A stretch of DNA of 64,000 nt from Dryocola clanedunensis subsp. sulfonylureivorans (GTDB lineage: Bacteria; Pseudomonadota; Gammaproteobacteria; Enterobacterales; Enterobacteriaceae), in NCBI RefSeq assembly GCF_016756775.1, contig NZ_JAERMU010000007.1, forward strand, positions 186,001-250,000, in the 5' to 3' direction. A program made the translations under genes and the position numbers. The notes beneath the pieces are model-generated. The model was given only the letters and a program-made list of their open reading frames with translations. It ran no database searches and had not been told where the DNA came from. Shown here one piece after another: positions 58,813 to 64,000 of this stretch; within the stretch, counting starts at the first letter, position 1, and each line of letters opens with the position of its first letter.

Positions 58813-59268
58813 TTAAGCTCCCTGATTGACGTTATTAATGGCCTGATAAACGTCTTCGACGCTTTGACAGTGCTGTAAGAAAGGCGCGCTATTTTCTTCA
58901 TCAAGAAAGTTAACGAGCTGGGAAATAATATTGATATGGCTGTTGCTGTCGGTGGCGCACAGGCCAAAGACAATCGACACGGGATCGTTTTCTTCGCTAC
59001 CAAAATTGACTGGCGTAGCGAGCGTCGCAAGGCTGATACCGGTTTTCAGTACGCAGGGGGCAGGGCGGGAGTGAGCCAGCGCAATGCCCGGCGCGACCAC
59101 GATGTAAGGCCCCAGCGTTTCCACTGCTGTAATCATCTCTTCCGTATAAGCCGGCGTGGTGTAACCCCCTGCAACCAGCAAATTTCCTGCGGCGTTCATG
59201 GCTGCTCGCCAGTCCGCGACGTCCACTTGCAGGTTGATATTCTCCCTGGAAATAATTTCATTAATCAT
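58813..59268 (-). CDS. PTS EIIA component (mannitol/fructose/ascorbate type)
   Basis: A 151-residue EIIA with the active histidine in PGIALAHSRPAPCVL and the family stretch DPVSIVFGLCATDSNSHINIISQL. It is the first gene of the operon EIIA-EIIB-EIIC-UlaD-like-UlaG-like-regulator; only one base separates it from EIIB. Confidence 0.9.
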   Translation of the reverse strand: MINEIISRENINLQVDVADWRAAMNAAGNLLVAGGYTTPAYTEEMITAVETLGPYIVVAPGIALAHSRPAPCVLKTGISLATLATPVNFGSEENDPVSIVFGLCATDSNSHINIISQLVNFLDEENSAPFLQHCQSVEDVYQAINNVNQGA

Positions 59269-59804
59269 TAGTGTCTTCCCTCGGTTTGCCTGACTTGCAT
59301 CCTATGCCGATGAAATTGAAATGAAAAAAACAATTAATACCGATAACGACTAAAAATATTGGGCCGTTAAGGATGGCGAGGGGGCGTAAACATGCTCTGC
59401 GTCACACTAATTTTCAGGATACAAATACCCATCACAAAAAAAGGGGGCTGTACGGGTAGGGGGACGCTTTGCTGGAATGGCTGAATTTATGATCGACCTC
59501 ATAGTCTGCGGGGAAGATGAGGCGATTTTTTGTCATGGATGTTGGTTTGTCACGGGGGGTAAGAGCCGTCGGGCGGCCTGCAGCACGCTTTCCCGGGTCT
59601 CATTTTTCCGCATCACCAGAAAGACATCGCTATTGCCCTTTCATTGCTATGGGTCTTAATGACTCCGGTAAAAGCTGAACAGAAAACGGTATGGGCAGAT
59701 GAGGGCGTGTGATACACGGCAATTTTTGAGCGTTTGCCATCTAAGGCCACGGGGGATCCAGTGGCCTTATGAATAAGGCTAAATTGACTCAGCAGTGTGC
59801 AGAG
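59269..59804. other. Gap between the PTS operon and the GH4 gene
   Basis: This 536-base gap holds the PTS operon promoter, not fixed further, and a hairpin near 59750 (GGCCAC / GTGGCC with CGGGGGATCCA loop) after the GH4 gene. A minus-strand fragment at 59533-59613 may be the start of a lost TetR-type gene. A plus-strand frame of 60 codons (59477-59659) is not convincing. Confidence 0.6.
59533..59613 (-). pseudogene. Possible TetR-type regulator N-terminal remnant
   Basis: A 26-codon frame reads MRKNETRESVLQAARRLL before it drifts and stops. The TRExxLxAAxRLL pattern is the usual first helix of TetR repressors. No helix-turn-helix follows. It may be chance, or the remains of a deleted regulator. 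Confidence 0.3.
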
Positions 59805-61124
59805 TTATTTGTTTTGATGGAACGCTGGCAACAATGCTTTGTTTTCGTCAATCACTTCATTTAACGCTTTTTCAAGCAGGCTACCGCTGGTGATTAAAGG
59901 ATTAAGTACCAGCGCACGCCAGGCGGTATGACGATCGCCAGTCATGGCGGCCTGTATCGTTAATTGCTCAAAACTCTTCATTAATTGCAGCAGGCGCAGC
60001 GTATCTTCCGGGAAAGGAGCAACGTTGAGAGGCAGTGGACCCGAACGAGTGATCATTGAACTCACTTCAACCGCACAGTCATCCGGCAGGCCGTTAATCG
60101 CCCCGTTATTACGGGTATTAACGTGCATGATAATACGCTTGTCATTATGGATAGCGCTCATCAACTCACAGGCGGCTTCGGAATAGTATTGTCCCCCGCG
60201 GCCTTCCAGAGCCTTAGGTTTTTCAGCCAGTTCAGGATTGCTGTAGATCGCAAACAGCTGACGCTCCAGCTCTTTGACGACTTCCCCGCGGGTGCCTTCG
60301 CCGTTGGCTTCACCGATTTCTTGCTTAAGGATATCGTCTTTCATGTAGTAGTAACGCAGGTAGGCGCAGGGGATCATCCCCAGCCCTTGCAGCACATGTT
60401 CAGGCCAGCTAAACGGAGGGATGTTACGTGGCACGAGAGGGTCATTACCCGACAGGATCTCCTGGATCACCTGCTGGAGTTTATCCTGACCATTCTGCAA
60501 AATCTGGCGCGCAAAAATAAAATGATTAAGGCCAGCAACCTGCATAATGAAGTCAGCTTCATTTTCAGACTTAAGCAGTTTTGCTACGCCTTTTTGCATA
60601 ATCACCGGGACATTGCACAGACCAACCGTTTTCACCGTACTGTGACGCAGAATGGCTTCGGTGACCATTCCTGATGGATTGGTAAAGTTCAGCAGCCACG
60701 CATCCGGGCAAAGCTGTTCCATCTCTTTTGCGATAGCAAGGGCAATCGGAATGGTTCGGCAGGCGTTAGCAAAGCCGCCCAGACCGTTAGTTTCCTGGCC
60801 GATTAAGCCATGCTTTAAGGAGATGCGCTCGTCACTAATACGCGCTTCAAGGCAACCCGCGCGGAACTGGGAACAGACATAATCTGCACCAGCCAGCGCG
60901 GTTTGACGATCCAGCGTCTCTTCAACCCTGACCGTTAACCCCGCCTTTTTCAGCATGCGGCGAGCCAGATTAGCGATGATTGCCAGCTTTTCTCGCCCTT
61001 CATCAATATCAACCATCCACAGCTCGCGTAAAGGCAGCTCGGCAGAGCGATTGATTAAGCCCTCGATAAGTTCGGGCGTGTAGCTTGAACCTGCACCAAT
61101 GATGACAATTTTTAGTCCAGACAT
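59805..61124 (-). CDS. Glycoside hydrolase family 4 6-phospho-glycosidase
   Basis: A 439-residue GH4 enzyme of the 6-phospho-beta-glucosidase group (CelF/LicH). It has the NAD-binding start KIVIIGAGSSYTPELIEG, NPSGMVTEA, the metal ligands in GLCNVP (Cys) and GLNHFIFAR (His), and the conserved TRGEVVKELE region. GH4 enzymes need NAD and a divalent metal and split phosphorylated disaccharides brought in by a PTS. No glucoside PTS adjoins it; a divergent LysR gene probably controls it. Confidence 0.88.
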   Translation of the reverse strand: MSGLKIVIIGAGSSYTPELIEGLINRSAELPLRELWMVDIDEGREKLAIIANLARRMLKKAGLTVRVEETLDRQTALAGADYVCSQFRAGCLEARISDERISLKHGLIGQETNGLGGFANACRTIPIALAIAKEMEQLCPDAWLLNFTNPSGMVTEAILRHSTVKTVGLCNVPVIMQKGVAKLLKSENEADFIMQVAGLNHFIFARQILQNGQDKLQQVIQEILSGNDPLVPRNIPPFSWPEHVLQGLGMIPCAYLRYYYMKDDILKQEIGEANGEGTRGEVVKELERQLFAIYSNPELAEKPKALEGRGGQYYSEAACELMSAIHNDKRIIMHVNTRNNGAINGLPDDCAVEVSSMITRSGPLPLNVAPFPEDTLRLLQLMKSFEQLTIQAAMTGDRHTAWRALVLNPLITSGSLLEKALNEVIDENKALLPAFHQNK

Positions 61125-61234
61125 ATTAACCTCATTAATATATTTTCGTTAATGTGATTAAATAATTTTATTTTATGGCGTTCAAACGAAATAAAATTCA
61201 CAATGCATTAATTGAATTAATCCATGAGGGCCCC

Positions 61235-62155
61235 ATGCTAGAACAGCAAAGCATACTCGCGCTGTTGCAGAGCTTCGAAATTGCCGCCAGACATATGAGT
61301 TTCACGCTTGCAGCTAAGGAGCTCAATCTTACCCAGGGCGCCATGAGCCATCGCATCAGGCAGCTTGAATCGCTGCTGGGTTTCCGGCTGTTCATCCGAA
61401 TGACCCGAAAAATGGCCCTTTCCCCGGAAGGGGAAAGACTCCTCGCGACGCTCAGTCTCTCTTTACGCTCGATTAATGATGAAATTGAGGATATCCGCAG
61501 CCAGTCTCTGCGCGGCACATTGCACATAGGTGTTGCACCGACTTTTGCTCAGCTGTGGCTGATGCCCCGTCTGGCGCAGTTTCAACAGCAGTGCCCGGGC
61601 ATTAACCTGAATGTAAAAGTTCGGGCTGGCGTGATGGAGTTCAACGACGAGCGTGTTGATTTGGCAATCTATTATGGCGCTAATCTCTATGCGGATTTAT
61701 GCCAGCAGCGTTTATTTGACGAGTATTTACTCCCGGTCTGTTCCCCAGAGTACTACCCGTTACTCAGTCAGAACGGCAAAGTTGAATTAGAGAAAGCGTG
61801 TTTTATTCATGCCAGTGAATCAACCGAAAGTCAGGTCCACTTTGCCGACTGGCGTATATGGTGTGAGAAGACGGAGCAGTGCTTACCTTACGAAAAACGC
61901 CACTATAGTTTTAACCATTATCATATGGCACTTCAGGCTGCCGAGAGTGGAATGGGAGTGATGATGGGGCGCAAGTTATTGATCCAGGCCTCTCTTGAAA
62001 GTGGCAAATTAATCCCCCTCTCCGACAAACCTGTACTTGCCCCAATGGGTTACGATCTTATCTATCCGAGAGAGAGCAGTGAGCGGATGCGTTTCAAAGC
62101 TTTTATTGATTTTTTACATACTCACCGCGGCACTGATTCGATTGTCGTAGCGTAG
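61235..62155 (+). CDS. LysR-family transcriptional regulator
   Basis: A 306-residue LTTR of the GcvA/DsdC-like group. The helix-turn-helix is in SFTLAAKELNLTQGAMSHRIRQLESLLGFRLF and the effector domain follows from about residue 90. I chose the ATG at 61235 (TGAGGG upstream, MLEQQSILALL); the open frame goes back to 61175. Divergent to the GH4 gene with a 110-base gap, so that gene is the likely target. Confidence 0.86.
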   Translation: MLEQQSILALLQSFEIAARHMSFTLAAKELNLTQGAMSHRIRQLESLLGFRLFIRMTRKMALSPEGERLLATLSLSLRSINDEIEDIRSQSLRGTLHIGVAPTFAQLWLMPRLAQFQQQCPGINLNVKVRAGVMEFNDERVDLAIYYGANLYADLCQQRLFDEYLLPVCSPEYYPLLSQNGKVELEKACFIHASESTESQVHFADWRIWCEKTEQCLPYEKRHYSFNHYHMALQAAESGMGVMMGRKLLIQASLESGKLIPLSDKPVLAPMGYDLIYPRESSERMRFKAFIDFLHTHRGTDSIVVA

Positions 62156-62167
62156 TTATCGCCGCCG

Positions 62168-63028
62168 CTATTCGTACTGTTCGTCGCGCTCTTTCGATGC
62201 CCGCTGGCGGTCGTAGTATTCGTCCTCTGCCGTGATGATTTCATCGATCAGCGAGTCCATATCCACTTCATGGTGCTCTTCAACGAACAGGCCCGTCAGC
62301 GCGATTTCCGGCGTTAATTTTCCATCTTCGTAGAGCGCCCAGATCTCTTTGGCATAGCGCGTTTGCAGCAGCTGCGGAGCGAACTGGCCGTAATAGGAAG
62401 TGATGTTATTCACGTCACGCTCAAACATCGATTCGGCATGGTTGTTGGCGGCGGCGTCTACGGCCTGCGGCAGGTCGATAATGACCGGGCCTTGTCCATC
62501 GAGCAGGACGTTAAACTCCGATAAATCGCCATGCACAATGCCCGCACACAACATGCGCACAATGTTGCGGATCATCGTATCGAAGTCGGCAATGGCTTCT
62601 TCTTCGGTGAAGGTGACATCGCTAAGACGCGGCGCTACCGAGCCTTCGGCATCCGTCACCAGCTCCATCAGCAGCACGCCATCGATACAAAGATAGGGCT
62701 GTGGCACACGTACTCCGGCTTCAGCAAGACGGAACAAGGCATCCACTTCCGCCGTTTGCCAGGTCTCTTCCTGCTGCTTACGGCCGAATTTCGAGCCTTT
62801 TTGCATAGCGCGGGCGTTACGAGAATTTCGGACTTTACGCCCTTCCTGATACTGCACAGCCTGCTTGAAACTGCGTTGCGTCGCTTCTTTGTACACTTTG
62901 GCGCACTGAATTTTGTCGCCGCACAGCACGGTGTAGACGTCGGCCTCTTTGCCGCTTTTCAGCCGCTGGAGCACGTTGTCTATCAGGCCATCATCAACCA
63001 ATGGCTGGATTCGATTTGGAATTTTCAT
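62168..63028 (-). CDS. RIO-type protein kinase (PA4780-like)
   Basis: A 286-residue protein with the RIO kinase fold: ATP-binding LKSGKEADVY, catalytic lysine in CAKVYKE, HGDLSEFNVLL and the metal aspartate in VIIDLPQAVD. The YQEGRKVRNSRNARAMQKGSKFGR segment marks the bacterial PA4780-like group. The ATG at 63028 gives the conserved start MKIPNRIQPL; the in-frame TTG at 63067 is less likely. Its target is unknown. It is convergent with the LysR gene. Confidence 0.88.
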   Translation of the reverse strand: MKIPNRIQPLVDDGLIDNVLQRLKSGKEADVYTVLCGDKIQCAKVYKEATQRSFKQAVQYQEGRKVRNSRNARAMQKGSKFGRKQQEETWQTAEVDALFRLAEAGVRVPQPYLCIDGVLLMELVTDAEGSVAPRLSDVTFTEEEAIADFDTMIRNIVRMLCAGIVHGDLSEFNVLLDGQGPVIIDLPQAVDAAANNHAESMFERDVNNITSYYGQFAPQLLQTRYAKEIWALYEDGKLTPEIALTGLFVEEHHEVDMDSLIDEIITAEDEYYDRQRASKERDEQYE

Positions 63029-63134
63029 GCGGGCTTTATACCCTATTTTTGCCGCATTTCGTACCAATAACGCAGAGGAGAATCTCTGCTGGCAACCCGC
63101 TCAGCCTGGCAGAAGGGGAGATTTCGCAAGCAAT

Positions 63135-63175
63135 ACTGCGCCTTAAAGCCTGTGGGCCATAAATTAAGGCGCAGT
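63135..63175. terminator. Hairpin after the chemoreceptor gene
   Basis: A 12-bp perfect stem ACTGCGCCTTAA / TTAAGGCGCAGT lies 30 bases past the receptor stop, between it and the RIO kinase gene. Confidence 0.6.
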
Positions 63176-63204
63176 CGGAGATGACTAAGGGGCAGGGAAA
63201 GACG

Positions 63205-64000
63205 CTAAAAAGTCTGCCACTGGCCCTCTTCTTCTCGTTTTGCTCGCCCTGGCGCAGCCCGACGCGCAGGGGCTGTCAGGGGGGATTCTTCCACTTCTCT
63301 TTCGCCAAGACGCAGGTTGCTGGTTCTCTTTTGCAGCTCAAACACCTGTTTATTGAGGACCTCAGAAGATCCTGCCAGCTCCTCAACGACGACCACGTTG
63401 CTCTGGGTCGCTTTCTCCAGCTCGGACAGGGCCAGAGTTATCTGCTGGATGCCTTTTTCCTGCTCGTTAGTCGATATGAAAATATGCCCCATCAGCGCGT
63501 CGATAGATTCAGAACCGGAGACGATATCGTGCATATTCTTTTCAGCTTCTGAAACCAGGGAGGCTCCCTGCATAACGTTTTGATTGGTTAAATCAATCAG
63601 CGACTTAATGTTTTTCGCCGACTCGGAGCTTTTATGCGCCAGGTTCCTGACCTCGCCGGCTACCACGGCGAATCCCTTGCCGTGCTCCCCGGCTCGAGCT
63701 GCTTCAACGGCGGCATTAAGGGCGAGGATATTGGTCTGGAAGGCAATGCTGTCAATCATGCTGATGATTTCCGTCATCTTATTGGCGCAGTCGGTGATTG
63801 ACGTCATATTCGTGGTCAGCTTCTGCATCAGATCGCTGCCGTGATTGGCCGACCGGTGAGCGCCGCTTGTAATATTGCTCAGCTGGCGAGTGCTGTCGGC
63901 GTTATTGCGCGTGCCGGCTGAGATCTGTTCCATACTCGAAGCGGTTTGCATCAGCATCGCCGACTGCTGTTCTGTTTTGACCGACAACGTTGCGCTCTGC
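63205..64000 (-). CDS. Methyl-accepting chemotaxis protein, C-terminal part
   Basis: The cytoplasmic signalling part of a chemoreceptor, cut by the right window edge (the frame stays open at 64000). The hairpin tip that contacts CheA and CheW is clear: [40 protein letters not shown]. Methylation helices flank it. The protein ends EEGQWQTF; the last five residues are a variant of the NWETF tail that binds CheR and CheB, so it is probably a major, self-adapting receptor. The ligand domain is outside the window. Confidence 0.93.
   Translation of the reverse strand, partial: QSATLSVKTEQQSAMLMQTASSMEQISAGTRNNADSTRQLSNITSGAHRSANHGSDLMQKLTTNMTSITDCANKMTEIISMIDSIAFQTNILALNAAVEAARAGEHGKGFAVVAGEVRNLAHKSSESAKNIKSLIDLTNQNVMQGASLVSEAEKNMHDIVSGSESIDALMGHIFISTNEQEKGIQQITLALSELEKATQSNVVVVEELAGSSEVLNKQVFELQKRTSNLRLGEREVEESPLTAPARRAAPGRAKREEEGQWQTF

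Noticed and set aside
59269-59400. Sigma-54 promoter for the PTS operon
   Set aside because: No GG-N10-GC pair with correct context was found and the PRD regulator lacks the AAA+ domain that sigma-54 activation needs.
59477-59659. A 60-codon plus-strand frame between the PTS and GH4 genes
   Set aside because: No ribosome site, no family, and it runs over the TetR-like fragment on the other strand.

Overview
The window is chromosomal DNA of a member of the Enterobacteriaceae, most like Enterobacter and its close relatives. The evidence is long stretches collinear with the Escherichia coli mutS to ygaP region, with near-identical core proteins (MutS, RecA, AlaS, CsrA, LuxS, NrdEF, ProVWX, EmrAB). 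The species cannot be fixed from the sequence alone. No phage, plasmid, CRISPR array or complete insertion sequence was seen.

1-5 kb: the end of a non-oxidative hydroxyarylic acid decarboxylase operon (subunit C, cut by the window edge, and subunit D), mutS, and mltB. The hyp/hyc/fhlA, nor and srl blocks that lie between mutS and mltB in E. coli are absent. 5-8 kb: a Zur-box-preceded zinc-type ABC transporter operon, which appears to begin with a tiny hydrophobic ORF. 8-18 kb: pncC, SOS-controlled recA, recX, alaS, csrA, a tRNA-Ser/tRNA-Arg array with partial tRNA-tail repeats, yqaB, yqaA, gshA (TTG start), the sRNA gene micA and luxS.

18-33 kb: an AraC regulator overlapping tail to tail with a second-type isopropylmalate synthase, then emrB-emrA-mprA, ygaH-ygaZ, an intact ygaY, the proVWX glycine betaine transporter and a divergent BetT-type choline carrier; the last two form an osmoprotection block. 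33-42 kb: the nrdHIEF class Ib ribonucleotide reductase operon with two NrdR boxes, a divergent AhpD-like/MocR pair, ygaM, ygaC, alaE, yghW-like and yodC-like small genes, ygaP and an acetyltransferase.

42-53 kb is the main accessory region. A leftward operon encodes an FGGY kinase, periplasmic binding protein, DUF2291 lipoprotein, RbsA-type ATPase, RbsC-type permease and two short-chain dehydrogenases. A SorC regulator and a rightward split transketolase pair complete it. A shared dyad (TGAATATATATTCA and variants) lies upstream of the kinase, the regulator and the transketolase, and the same 21-bp palindrome closes both ends. I infer uptake of a polyol or sugar, oxidation to a ketose, phosphorylation, and cleavage by a dedicated transketolase. 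The substrate is unknown.

53-62 kb: a second sugar operon resembling the L-ascorbate (Ula) system (EIIA, EIIB, EIIC, UlaD-like decarboxylase/aldolase, UlaG-like lactonase, PRD regulator) but without UlaE or UlaF epimerases; then a GH4 phospho-glycosidase with a divergent LysR regulator. 62-64 kb: a RIO-type kinase and the 3' end of a chemoreceptor gene cut by the window edge.

A dispersed two-hairpin element of about 84 bp is present twice, after recA and after the transketolase operon, at roughly 92% identity.
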